Position numbers and translations under genes: made by a program. Shown here piece by piece: positions 7,452 to 17,200 of a stretch of 64,000 nt of DNA. The notes under the pieces are model-generated. The model had not been told where the DNA came from. It saw only the letters and a program-made list of their open reading frames with translations, and made no database searches. Position 1 is the first letter of the stretch; each line of letters starts with the position of its first letter. Source of the DNA: an uncultured Prolixibacteraceae bacterium (GTDB lineage: Bacteria > Bacteroidota > Bacteroidia > Bacteroidales > Prolixibacteraceae); assembly GCA_937915865.1 (NCBI GenBank), contig CALGIG010000081.1:24550-88549 (forward strand), read 5' to 3'.

Positions 7452-7540
7452 TATTTACAACTATCTCCAAAGGAACATCTCATTATAAATTCTGGCGGCC
7501 AAACTCCCTTCCCTTTTTTGGAAGGGGCGGGGATGGGGCT
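7395..7540. repeat. MITE/REP-like element with terminal inverted repeats
   Basis: The unit starts with AGCCCCAT (7395-7402) and ends with its exact complement ATGGGGCT (7533-7540). Inside each end is a second GC-rich palindrome (CCTCCCCCAAGGGGAGG at about 7409-7425; CCCTTCCCTTTTTTGGAAGGGG at about 7507-7526). The middle is AT-rich and has no coding capacity. The structure suggests a small non-autonomous repeat. It holds the 3' end of the TfoX-like gene and ends 7 bp from the stop codon of the convergent lipoprotein gene. Confidence 0.6.
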
Positions 7541-7547
7541 AGACTTT

Positions 7548-9416
7548 TTAGGTTGGCGGATGAAGCCGTTTGTGGAACCATGTTCTGGTTTCGTTCATTA
7601 CTTTAGCCTGTGCCGGCGGAACCTGGCGTTTGCAGGTAGAGCGTTCGGCGCTACCTTGGGGAGCTCCCCAGCGAATTTCGGGGCCATCGTTCGGGTTGTA
7701 GGCAATCTCAAAAGCATCGCGCCGTTTTACGATTTCTGCCAAAGTCAGCTTTTGTTCGCTTCCATTGCTTCGTGTATAAGTTATTGACAATTCATCCATT
7801 TTCGATTTCAATATTTCGTCGAGCTTACTTTTAACCGCCTCCGCCGATTTTAGTTTCGGCATTTTATAATCTTCGGGCGAACGCAATACCTTCTTCGGAA
7901 AATCAATCACTGCATCGATGGCAATCAGTAATCGTAAATCGCGGTTTGGAGTTGAAAAATCTTCCCATACACCACCCGTTTGGAAAACTCCGGTGGCTCT
8001 GCCAGGCATCGGAATTACAGTTCCAGGGTGCGCCCGCATGTATTTTTCGCCCGTTTCAACCGAATTTACGCGAACCATCAATTGTTCGTGCAAAGCTTTG
8101 ATTAAATCGAGCAATGCAGTTTCCTGGTCAAGCGGTTTGGGATTGATGACACGCTCCATCGCATGGTAAAAATCTTCGCTCTTCATGCCTTTTTGCTGAA
8201 GTGAAAACGGAATATGGCCTGATCCTTCGGCCAACTCTCCCGACTTTAAAAGTCGATAAGTTCCATTGTGAACTTCGATGGGACGGAAAGCTTTAAAACC
8301 AGGCTCGCCAATCACTTCCGAAGTTGCAAAGAGAAAATTTCCTTTCCAGAATCGTTTGATAGCAATGGTTTTATCAGGTTGTGCATCAACTGACAATAAT
8401 ACGCCCGGCTGGTCACCCGATTGGGGCAGTTGATTAACTAAAATCAATGTGTGTCCATAAGGATCGGCAAAAACAACACCCGGACGCAAACCGTCGCGAT
8501 TGAGTTCAACCGGATAATAGTCAGCACTTTCGTTGTTCATCGAAGCACGGGCTGTTCCAGAATGCACGCCGTTGGCCACCATTCGCAAATAAGCATTAAA
8601 TTTTTGTGTGGGGTTAGATCGCGAGATGGGTGTTTCGTTGGTAATCCAACGGCCAACGCCAGGTGCTCGTCCCAATGCACCGCGGTCGCTTTCGTGGAAA
8701 CCAAACGGTAATCCCATTTTCCAGGCAAAATAAGCACGCAGGTAAAACGGATTGTCGGCACAATCGGGCTGCATTACTACCTTGTTTTTCCCCGAAGCGT
8801 TATCTTCATCGAGCGAGAGATAGTTATATAAAAAATTCCAGTCTTTCATTTCAGTTACCTCATTCAGCGATTTCCACGATGAACGTTCATCGGCATTGCA
8901 AAACAAGGCATTCACCCAGGCCGAATAAAGCGATTCTGTCTTGGCATTCCAGCTTTGGGTGGCTTTCCAAACCGATTGTGTTGCTGGTTGCAATGGTTTA
9001 TCAGTAACTTTAAAATTTATCTTTTCCGAACCCATTTCAGCCTGATATTCTCCAGCCGAACCAGTCGTAAATTCTTCTATTTTCCAAAACGGCAGACCAA
9101 CACCGCTTCGGCTTTTCGTTGCTTTTATTTTTCCTGAAGGACTCGTAATGCGAATCTCGGCTTTCAGTACATCTTTTCCACCAGCAACCATCACCCGGAA
9201 TATTTCACCCGGGCGGGGATTTTCAGGAGAAACCAGAATAGCGTCAACCAACTTTATTTTCGAAAAGTCTTCGGCTTCTTCCACTGCTTCAATTTGCTTT
9301 TCGGTGATTGTATTGCTGCCGCCATTAGTTGAATGGCCGCTACACGAGGCTGAACCAAATATCGCAGCAACCGAAAAAACAGCTAACCACAACGAATATG
9401 AGATATTATTCTTCAT
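7548..9416 (-). CDS. Large lipoprotein with transglutaminase/papain-like Cys-His pattern
   Basis: A 622-residue predicted lipoprotein: signal peptide ending GSASC (lipid Cys at 25), a beta-rich segment at about 55-140 with SPSGKIKA, then an alpha/beta region. Residues 218-226 (DCADNPFYL) and 319-326 (DPYGHTLI) look like the Cys and His/Asp parts of a transglutaminase-like or NlpC-like cysteine hydrolase; C219 and H322 would be the dyad. I do not recognise the exact family. It is monocistronic and convergent with the TfoX-like gene. A periplasmic or surface peptidase/amidase role is possible but unproven. Confidence 0.6.
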   Translation of the reverse strand: MKNNISYSLWLAVFSVAAIFGSASCSGHSTNGGSNTITEKQIEAVEEAEDFSKIKLVDAILVSPENPRPGEIFRVMVAGGKDVLKAEIRITSPSGKIKATKSRSGVGLPFWKIEEFTTGSAGEYQAEMGSEKINFKVTDKPLQPATQSVWKATQSWNAKTESLYSAWVNALFCNADERSSWKSLNEVTEMKDWNFLYNYLSLDEDNASGKNKVVMQPDCADNPFYLRAYFAWKMGLPFGFHESDRGALGRAPGVGRWITNETPISRSNPTQKFNAYLRMVANGVHSGTARASMNNESADYYPVELNRDGLRPGVVFADPYGHTLILVNQLPQSGDQPGVLLSVDAQPDKTIAIKRFWKGNFLFATSEVIGEPGFKAFRPIEVHNGTYRLLKSGELAEGSGHIPFSLQQKGMKSEDFYHAMERVINPKPLDQETALLDLIKALHEQLMVRVNSVETGEKYMRAHPGTVIPMPGRATGVFQTGGVWEDFSTPNRDLRLLIAIDAVIDFPKKVLRSPEDYKMPKLKSAEAVKSKLDEILKSKMDELSITYTRSNGSEQKLTLAEIVKRRDAFEIAYNPNDGPEIRWGAPQGSAERSTCKRQVPPAQAKVMNETRTWFHKRLHPPT

Positions 9417-9651
9417 TTTCTGAATATTTTCCTGGACAAAGATAGGTTTGATTTGTTGTAGTTGTTATAATTGCTGTAGTTGTTGAAGCAAAATTAAGGT
9501 ATCTGTCAGCTAAGGCAAACTGTGTGAAAACTAAATCTAAGCCGAAAATATTCAGATAGGTATCTGAGAAAATTTTAAAATACAATATTTTCAGAACTTT
9601 AAAGCATTAAGTCAAACAGGCAGTTAAACTGACGGTTTTAAAACATAAACT

Positions 9652-10074
9652 ATGAAACCACGATTAAACATTGTTACGCTTGGGGTTGCCGATTTAAAGA
9701 AATCGCGCCAATTTTATGCCGATGCCTTTGGTTGGATTCCGGCAAATGGTAGTGACGAGAACATCGTATTTTTTTATCACGGCGGAATTGTTCTTGGATT
9801 GTATTCGATGGAGGGCCTTGCAGAAGATGCTGGAATTCCGGCTGAACGGAGTGGCTTTTCAGGAGTGACTTTGGCTATAAACGCCGAATCGAAGGAAGAA
9901 GTGGAAGAATTCCATAGAAGAGCGCTATCTGCCGGAGCAAAATCGCTGATTGAACCTGGCGACACTTTCTGGGGTGGATATCACAGCTATTTTGCCGATC
10001 CCGACAATCATTCCTGGGAAATTGCCTGGGCGCCATTCTGGGAATTCGACGAACTAGGGAGTTTGAAGATGTAG
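9652..10074 (+). CDS. VOC (glyoxalase/bleomycin-resistance fold) protein
   Basis: A 140-residue single-module VOC protein: LNIVTLGVADLKKSRQFYAD at the start, FYADAFGW, a middle GFSGVTLAINAES and the terminal YFADPDNHSWEIAWAPFW. The E of WEIAW is the usual metal ligand of the second half, whereas the first ligand position is not obvious (N6 or V8 instead of His). The family covers lyases, dioxygenases and resistance proteins, and the substrate cannot be named. It stands alone, flanked on both sides by GTTGT-rich non-coding tracts (about 9453-9486 and 10089-10120). Confidence 0.85.
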   Translation: MKPRLNIVTLGVADLKKSRQFYADAFGWIPANGSDENIVFFYHGGIVLGLYSMEGLAEDAGIPAERSGFSGVTLAINAESKEEVEEFHRRALSAGAKSLIEPGDTFWGGYHSYFADPDNHSWEIAWAPFWEFDELGSLKM

Positions 10075-10243
10075 GAAGACGTTCTCTTTGTTATCGTTGT
10101 TGTAATAGTTGTCATTGTTAAAACTTAACTTTGACCACACTTATAACGGTGACAACAACGACAACAGACGTTTCTCTTTCTCTCCTTTTTGTTAAATTCA
10201 TATTACCTTTTTGGTCAAAGTATTTTAGCACAAAAAATTACAC

Positions 10244-10372
10244 TACATTTGCGGCCTGATTTTAGGGGTCGTGTATTTCCTTTGAGCCTGGTTTAGGACA
10301 GGAGCAATTACTCGTCTCCTTCCATTGGGTTAGAACCGGCATGTTGCTGGTTTTCAAATTAAAGGAATATAT
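10244..10372 (+). promoter_or_regulatory. Promoter -7 element and long structured leader of the DEAD-box helicase gene
   Basis: TACATTTG (10244-10251) fits TAnnTTTG; no good -33 TTG is visible at the right distance. The inferred transcript would have a leader of about 115 nt containing hairpins, for example AACCGGC/GCTGGTT near 10331-10350 and a GGACAGGAG/CTCGTCTCC pairing near 10298-10320. Long leaders are common in cold-induced helicase genes, so post-transcriptional regulation is plausible. Confidence 0.4.
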
Positions 10373-12127
10373 ATGACATTTAATGAAACCGGTCTGAAAC
10401 CGGAAATTCTACAGGCGATCGCAGAGATGGGATTCGAGAATCCTACGCCTATTCAGGAGCAAACCATTCCGCACCTGATATCATCTTCACAGGATTTAAT
10501 TGCACTGGCACAAACAGGCACCGGTAAAACCGCGGCTTTTGGATTGCCGTTACTACACAATGCTTCGCTTCAGACGAAAGAAATTCAGGCATTGATTCTT
10601 TGCCCAACCCGTGAGTTGTGTTTGCAGATTACCCGCGATTTCGAAAATTTCTCGAAATACATGCCCGCCTTTAAAACGATTGCCGTTTATGGTGGAGCCG
10701 ATATTACCAAGCAAATCCGAGAACTGAAAGCTGGCGGACACGTTGTGGTGGGAACTCCTGGTCGTGTAAACGACCTGATCAAACGTAAAGTGCTGAATGT
10801 TTCGGCCATTCGCTGGCTGGTGCTCGATGAAGCCGACGAAATGCTTACCATGGGCTTCAAAGACGAGCTGGATTCGATTCTTTCAACTACTCCGGAAGTG
10901 AAACAGACGTTGCTGTTTTCGGCAACTATGCCTTCAGAAATTGCAGATATTGCCAACAACCACCTGCATAATCCGGCAGAACTGGCCGTGGGACGACGCA
11001 ATGAAGGAGCGGCCAATGTGGAGCATCATTATTATGTGGTTCATGCCAAAGATAAATATGCAACGCTGAAGCGCATTGCCGATAATTATCCCGATTGTTA
11101 TGCCATTGTTTTTTGTCGTACGCGTATGGAAACGCGCGAAGTGGCCGATCAGTTTATGGCCGACGGATACAATGCCGACGCATTGCACGGCGATCTTTCG
11201 CAGGCACAACGCGACACGGTAATGGCCCGTTTCCGCAACCGCCAGCTGCAGATGCTTATTGCTACCGACGTTGCTGCACGTGGCCTCGATGTGAACGACC
11301 TGAGTCATGTAATCAACTATTCATTACCCGACGATCCGGAGGTATATATTCACCGAAGCGGACGTACCGGACGTGCAGGGAAAAGCGGAATTTCTGTTTC
11401 TATTCTTCACATGAAGGAAACTGGGAAACTGAAACAGATTGAACGTATTTCGCGCAAGAAATTCGAACGCAAGATGGTTCCAAACGGCGATGAAATTTGC
11501 GAAAAACAAATGTTTCATCTTATCGATCGGGTGGTAAATGTTGATATTGCCGAAAATCAGGTTAACAAGTTTATGCCGTTGATTCTGGAAAAATTTGAAG
11601 AAATGTCGAAGGAAGATATTGTAAAACACTTTGTTTCGCTTGAATTTAACCAGTTGATGGAATATTATAAAAACGCGAAAGATCTGAATATTCAGCTTGA
11701 AAAACCAAAGGATAGAATCAATAGACCTGATGGACGAAACGGTGAACGTACGCGTTTTTCAAAGCTTTACATCAATGTTGGTAAAAAGCATAACCTGAAT
11801 GCTTCAACATTGATCGGTATTATCAATCAATTCTCGAAACACCGCAAAATCGAAATCGGACGAATTGATATTCAGCGCAAATTCTCGTTTTTCGAGATCG
11901 ATAGTACTTTCGAGAAAGACCTTGTAAAAGCGATGAATAATCAGGTTGTTGAAGGTATTCAGATTAATGTATCGCGTGTTGAATCAACTGCGCCCGAAGC
12001 AAGTGAAAGACCAGGATACAGAAGAGACCGTATTGATGGTGGCAGAAGAGGAGAACGACGTGATAATAACCGACGCGAAAGTGCTTACAACGAAAAAAAT
12101 GACAGGTACAAAAAGTGGAAGAATTGA
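10373..12127 (+). CDS. deaD: DEAD-box ATP-dependent RNA helicase, DeaD/CsdA type
   Basis: A 584-residue helicase with all core motifs: the Q motif (PTPIQEQTIP), motif I AQTGTGKT, PTRELCLQ, TPGRVNDL, motif II DEAD, motif III SATMP, motif V ATDVAARGLDV and motif VI HRSGRTGRAG. A dsRNA-binding DbpA/CsdA-type domain (about 470-550; TRFSKLYINVGKKHNL, LIGIINQ) and a short Arg-rich tail follow. These enzymes unwind short RNA duplexes in ribosome assembly and mRNA decay, particularly in the cold. Length is normal for CsdA-like proteins. It is a single gene ending at a shared bidirectional terminator. Confidence 0.95.
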   Translation: MTFNETGLKPEILQAIAEMGFENPTPIQEQTIPHLISSSQDLIALAQTGTGKTAAFGLPLLHNASLQTKEIQALILCPTRELCLQITRDFENFSKYMPAFKTIAVYGGADITKQIRELKAGGHVVVGTPGRVNDLIKRKVLNVSAIRWLVLDEADEMLTMGFKDELDSILSTTPEVKQTLLFSATMPSEIADIANNHLHNPAELAVGRRNEGAANVEHHYYVVHAKDKYATLKRIADNYPDCYAIVFCRTRMETREVADQFMADGYNADALHGDLSQAQRDTVMARFRNRQLQMLIATDVAARGLDVNDLSHVINYSLPDDPEVYIHRSGRTGRAGKSGISVSILHMKETGKLKQIERISRKKFERKMVPNGDEICEKQMFHLIDRVVNVDIAENQVNKFMPLILEKFEEMSKEDIVKHFVSLEFNQLMEYYKNAKDLNIQLEKPKDRINRPDGRNGERTRFSKLYINVGKKHNLNASTLIGIINQFSKHRKIEIGRIDIQRKFSFFEIDSTFEKDLVKAMNNQVVEGIQINVSRVESTAPEASERPGYRRDRIDGGRRGERRDNNRRESAYNEKNDRYKKWKN

Positions 12128-12134
12128 TTTTTAG

Positions 12135-12179
12135 AAACAATAAACCCTTCGAAGATGTAATTCGAAGGGTTTATTGTTT
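12135..12179. terminator. Bidirectional terminator between deaD and the acyl-CoA synthetase gene
   Basis: A perfect 19-bp inverted repeat (12135-12153 and 12161-12179) with a 7-nt loop. The stem carries A/T ends, so either strand gives a GC-centred hairpin with a T-rich 3' side. It serves two convergent genes and overlaps the stop codon of the minus-strand gene. Confidence 0.85.
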
Positions 12180-14043
12180 ACAATTTTAACCGTCGGACAA
12201 ACTCGTTGATGTCAAAATTCAGGTTAATTTTTGGTAAACGGAACCTCCCGCCAGGTTGACTTTTCGAGACAGAGTATATCTCGTCGATTATGATTTTGTA
12301 TTTGGCGGTAATATAGTTTCTTTTCAGTTTCAATGTTGGTGAAAGTTCTCCGCTTTGAGGAGTCCATTCATCGGAAATCAAACGGAAACGCTTAATTTCC
12401 TCAAACTCTCCTAATGTTTTGTTAATTGCGTTTACTTCGCGTTGAATCTGCGCCAATACCTCGGTTTTATGTATCAGTTCCTTGTTGTCCTGATAAGAGA
12501 TTTTACGTTGACTGCACCAATCGTGGAGGTAAACGAAGTTTGGAGAAATAAGCGCACTGGCAAATTTTTCACCGGCCCCAACAACCATTACCTGTTCTAT
12601 AAAGAATGATTCTTTTAGCTTATTCTCAATCATTTGTGGAGCTATATATTTTCCCCCCGAAAGTTTGAACATTTCCTTTTTCCGATCTGTGATTTTCAAG
12701 TATTTGCCATCAACCAGCATACCAATATCACCAGTATGAAACCATCCGTTTTCGTCAATTACTTCGGCGGTAAGGTCAGGAGCCTTGTAATAGCCGAGCA
12801 TTACGCCAGGGCCTTTTACCAAAATTTCTCCATCCTCTCCAAAACTAACTTCCACTCCTGAAAGTATTTCACCAACAGTTCCAATCTTTATTGATTTACC
12901 CTTTGGATTATTTACCGCAATAACAGGCGAAGTTTCGGTTAATCCATAACCTTCAAGGTTAGTGATACCGGCAATTCCAAGTACCCGTGAAATTTGCGGC
13001 TGTAATGCTGCTCCTCCTGAAACAATATATTTTACATTGTTTCCCAGGGCTTCTCTCCATTTCGAATAAATCAGTTTATCAGCAATTGAAATACGAAGTC
13101 TCAAGAATAAGTTGAATTTTCTGTAGTATTCGAAATGCCTTGAAAGATGTACTGCCCAGAAATAGATAACCCGCTTGATTCCTTTCAGTTCTTTTCCTTT
13201 GGAAAGAAATCCATCGTAAATACGTTCCAAAAGCCTGGGAACACAGTTAAACATGTGTGGTTTAATTTCCTTGATCCCTGAAACTATTTGTCCCAGGTTT
13301 CCAATGTAGTAAACTCCCATTCCCTTGTACTGAAAATGGTAATTCATACTGCGTTCGTAAACATGGCAAAGGGGCAAAAAACTCAAAGCTCTGTGTTCAT
13401 AACCCAAATCATGCATTTTTGAATGAGCAACAAAATTCGAAACCAGGTTTCTGTGGCTAAGCATCACTCCTTTAGGTACTCCTGTTGTTCCTGATGTATA
13501 AATAATGGTTGTTAAGTCGTCAGGTTGAATATCTTTCTTTAATTGATTAAGCATTGCTTCAAATTCAGGTTGGCGCAAAATGCCCAATTCGATGATTTCC
13601 TTATAATTGATTACTCCTTCAATTTCCTCAAATGAAATAAATTCAGGAATAATCTCCATCTCGGCGGTAATTGGCTGAAGCTTTTCGTAGAGCTTTTTGT
13701 CGCCGACAAATAGTGCTTTTACTTCAGCGTGCTTTAAAATATAAGAATATTCTTCCTCGCTAATCGTTGGGTAAATTGGTACATGTACAATTCCTGTCAT
13801 TGCCAGGGCCATATCTGCAAAGTTCCATTCCGGTCGATTTGCAGTTACTGTGGCAATTTTATCGCCCCTTACATAACCTCTGGCCAACAAACCAAGGGCC
13901 AACCGATTCGAAAAATTCACATATTCGGCAGTGCTGTAAGTATACCAATCTTTATGATTTTTTCCGCCTAAGGCATCTTTACGGGGAAATTGGTTTAACG
14001 ATCGTTCAAGAATGTCGAAAGTTCTCGTAACTTCAAAAGTCAT
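12178..14043 (-). CDS. Long-chain fatty acid-CoA ligase (AMP-forming)
   Basis: A 621-residue adenylate-forming enzyme. Visible are the P-loop-like TIIYTSGTTGVPKGVMLSH (about 176-194), the A5 motif EGYGLTETSP, the GWFHTGDIG motif, and KITDRKKEMFKLSGGKYIAP before the C-terminal lid. The order and length fit FadD15/FAA-type long-chain acyl-CoA synthetases (about 600 residues), which activate free fatty acids with ATP and CoA at the membrane. The catalytic A10 lysine region near the end (LSPTLKLKRNYI) is intact. The gene stands alone. I leave out a symbol because these genes are multi-copy. Confidence 0.93.
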   Translation of the reverse strand: MTFEVTRTFDILERSLNQFPRKDALGGKNHKDWYTYSTAEYVNFSNRLALGLLARGYVRGDKIATVTANRPEWNFADMALAMTGIVHVPIYPTISEEEYSYILKHAEVKALFVGDKKLYEKLQPITAEMEIIPEFISFEEIEGVINYKEIIELGILRQPEFEAMLNQLKKDIQPDDLTTIIYTSGTTGVPKGVMLSHRNLVSNFVAHSKMHDLGYEHRALSFLPLCHVYERSMNYHFQYKGMGVYYIGNLGQIVSGIKEIKPHMFNCVPRLLERIYDGFLSKGKELKGIKRVIYFWAVHLSRHFEYYRKFNLFLRLRISIADKLIYSKWREALGNNVKYIVSGGAALQPQISRVLGIAGITNLEGYGLTETSPVIAVNNPKGKSIKIGTVGEILSGVEVSFGEDGEILVKGPGVMLGYYKAPDLTAEVIDENGWFHTGDIGMLVDGKYLKITDRKKEMFKLSGGKYIAPQMIENKLKESFFIEQVMVVGAGEKFASALISPNFVYLHDWCSQRKISYQDNKELIHKTEVLAQIQREVNAINKTLGEFEEIKRFRLISDEWTPQSGELSPTLKLKRNYITAKYKIIIDEIYSVSKSQPGGRFRLPKINLNFDINEFVRRLKL

Positions 14044-14221
14044 TTATTGTTGAATTTTGGTCAATGCGCTAAATATAAAATTATTTTATAGCACGGTAGA
14101 ACTGATTCAATGCCAAAAAAAAATAAAAATTTACAAAAACAATCTAATGAAGAATATATGTAATTGATTTTCAATACAAATTATAGCGTGATGTTAATTT
14201 TACCAAAAATGGTTATTTCAT

Positions 14222-17200
14222 TCAATTTTCAAAATCCAGATTCTTTTGTTTGAAATTTGCAAAAAACATCAATCCGATTACTGCAATAATGCTAACGTAA
14301 ACTGACCAGTGCATCGAATCAACTGAGCCCCGCCCATAAGAATGCAATCCGCTGAGATAATAATTCACACCGAAATAGGTCATCAAAACTGATGAAAAGC
14401 CAAGTACCGTTGCCATATTATAATTGAAAATACCCTTCAACGTTGGCATCAGTCGCATGTGTGCAACGAATGTGTATACGACTACGGTTACCAGCGCCCA
14501 TGTTTCTTTCGAGTCCCAACCCCAATATCTGCCCCAGCTTTCGTTCGCCCAAACTCCGCCCAGGAAAGTTCCAATGGTAAGCATGTATAAACCAACTGTC
14601 ACCGACATTTCGCTAATTGTTGTTAATTGCAGAATAATATTTTTAATTGTTGCACTGTTCCCTGCATTACTGATGCTGTACATGATTAGTACAAGCAAAC
14701 CAATAAAAGCACTCATACCAATAAAACCATAACTAGCTGTAATCACTGCTACGTGAATCATAAGCCAGTACGAATTCAATACCGGCACCAGGTGAGTTAT
14801 TTCGGGGTTCATCCAGTTAAGGTGCGCCACAAATAGGATAATGCCAGAAAGCATGGCTGCCGTCCCGATCACCATCGGGTATTTTCGACCAAAAATCACT
14901 CCGGCAAGCATCGAAGCCCATGCTACGTAAATCATTGATTCGTAACCGTTAGACCATGGAGCGTGCCCGGAAATATACCAACGCAGGCCCAATCCGAAAG
15001 TATGAAGCGCAAATCCGGCAACAATTAATGCGGTAAAAGCAGTCCGGGTTTTCTTGCCCAACGTTTTTTGCCTGAAAATATTCACAAACAGCGTTACCAA
15101 CAGACTAAACCCGAGTAATAAATAAATTGGGAAAACCCGTTTAAACGGATTCAGCGAATTGTAAAATAACTCGGCATTTTTCTTTGAGTCAGGGGCCAGA
15201 TAGGATGAGGCATATTTAGTTTGGTAAGCTGCAATGCTAGCCAGAAATTGTTGCGGGCTCACTTCTCCTTTTCCGTTCATCGACTCTTTCAGCAATTGAA
15301 ATCCTTTGTTGATGAAAAGTGATTCTTCGTTGGAGATTCCTGCAGGGCTATTCCCTGGTGTTGACCATTTCTCAGCTTTGGTTTTGCCCGGGAAAAATGC
15401 AAACATGTCGCCGTTTACAACCATGAAACAAATGTTCACCCGCTCATCCAGGTTGATTAGTTCCTTCTCATACATATTTCTGAAAGCAGGCATTTTGGCA
15501 TAAGCTGCCTTAACAGGTTCAATTAGCTTGTAATCACCATTTTCGTTAAAGAAAACGGTAAGTGGAATACGGCTTTCGGTTACACCCAACTGTTTTTTTA
15601 GCTGATCGTTGGTTATGTAAACCAGCGAAACATTGCGCCAGTATTCGGGATACAGATACAAGCCCAGCATCACTTCCTCGGGCAAGCGTCCGCCAAAATC
15701 CGATTTGTGCGACACTTTTCTGAGTACTTCTGATGATAAGGTTGAAACGGGCTCAATACGACCGTCCTGCCCCTGAATCCAAAGTCTCGAAAAATCATCC
15801 AGAATTGCTTGGTCAATGCGCGGAATTGGTGTCAGTTCCGAGTTTTCAGCATAACCCGAATTGGAATTCAGTAATAAAACCAATAGGGTTATTCCGGCAA
15901 CCGAAGAATATTGTTTGAGTTTTTGGATCAGAGTATGGAAACGCGAGTTTTTGCTGATCAAAGCAAGCACAAATCCCAACCCAAGCAGCAAATAACCAAC
16001 GTAAGTAACGGTTGTTCCTAGCTGATCGGCATTCACTGAGAGAACCGTTCCTTGTTCATCCTGGTCGTATGACGACTGGAAGAATTTATAGCCACGGTAA
16101 TTCAAGGTATTATTCATAAAGACGCGAACATTTCGCTTTACATTTCGCTCCCGATCAATCAAAACCAGTTCGCTCGCATACGACGACGGACTCATCGATC
16201 CGGGATATTTTTCCATCTGGAAATCGGTTAATTGTAAGGCAAAGGGCAGGTAAATCGGGTCGGCGCCATAAGTAATTTCAAGTGAAGAATTGCCAACTTG
16301 TACCATTTGCGGTTCGCCACGCATACCGTGTTTCCCCATCACGTTCACAATCTGTTTTTTCCCGCCGTCATTCACTTCAAGCATTACAGCATCAAGCCCT
16401 TCGGTTCCTGAATTATCTTTTCCGATGGTCGTAACTGCATGATTATAATAGTTCCTGATCAATAGCATATAGCTGTCGAATGCATATAATTGCATTGTCT
16501 CTGCCTGAATAGTGTCGTGCGGATTAACTTGTTTGGGTTCGTCACCCGACATTGATCGAATCTCAACCGGACGATCAGCTGTCAGGAATAATTTTCCTCC
16601 TTTTTCGAAGAATTTGAAATTTGCATCCTGACGCTCAAATCCCAATAGCGTATTGCCTAATATCAGGTTGCTTCCTTTCGTAAATACATAATTTTCCCGT
16701 CCTTGTCCTTGCGAAATTACAAAATCAATCATTGGTTCTCCTGAAGCATCTTCCTTCACTGTACGAACTGCATTTTTAATAAACCCGACCGATTTTATAT
16801 TAATTTTTCTTCCTTCTACAGTTAAGTCTTCGTTGAATCCGTGCGGTGTGATTTCAGAAAAAAGTACTACATCGCTCACTATCTGGTTCCCGTTTTTGAT
16901 GGTCAGGTAATCTTCTGCCGAAAGTATATAATCCGACGATTGTCCTTCGCGGATGTGCATCACTCCTTCAAAACTGATGTAACGGGTAATCCCGGCTCCA
17001 ATTAGGATGAATACAAATGAGATGTGAAAAATTCCGATTGAAATTCGCTCTTTGGTGTACATCCTGAACCTGAAAAAATTCACAGTTAAGTTGATGGTCA
17101 ACAGGATCAGGACCAACTCGAACCAGAGCGATTTGTATATCAGCGCTTGCGCGGCTTCCGTTCCATAACTGTTTTCAACGAAAGTAGCGATACCCATCGA

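Noticed and set aside
9453..9486. GTTGT-rich tract as part of a CRISPR array
   Set aside because: The units are short, irregular and not separated by unique spacers of constant size.
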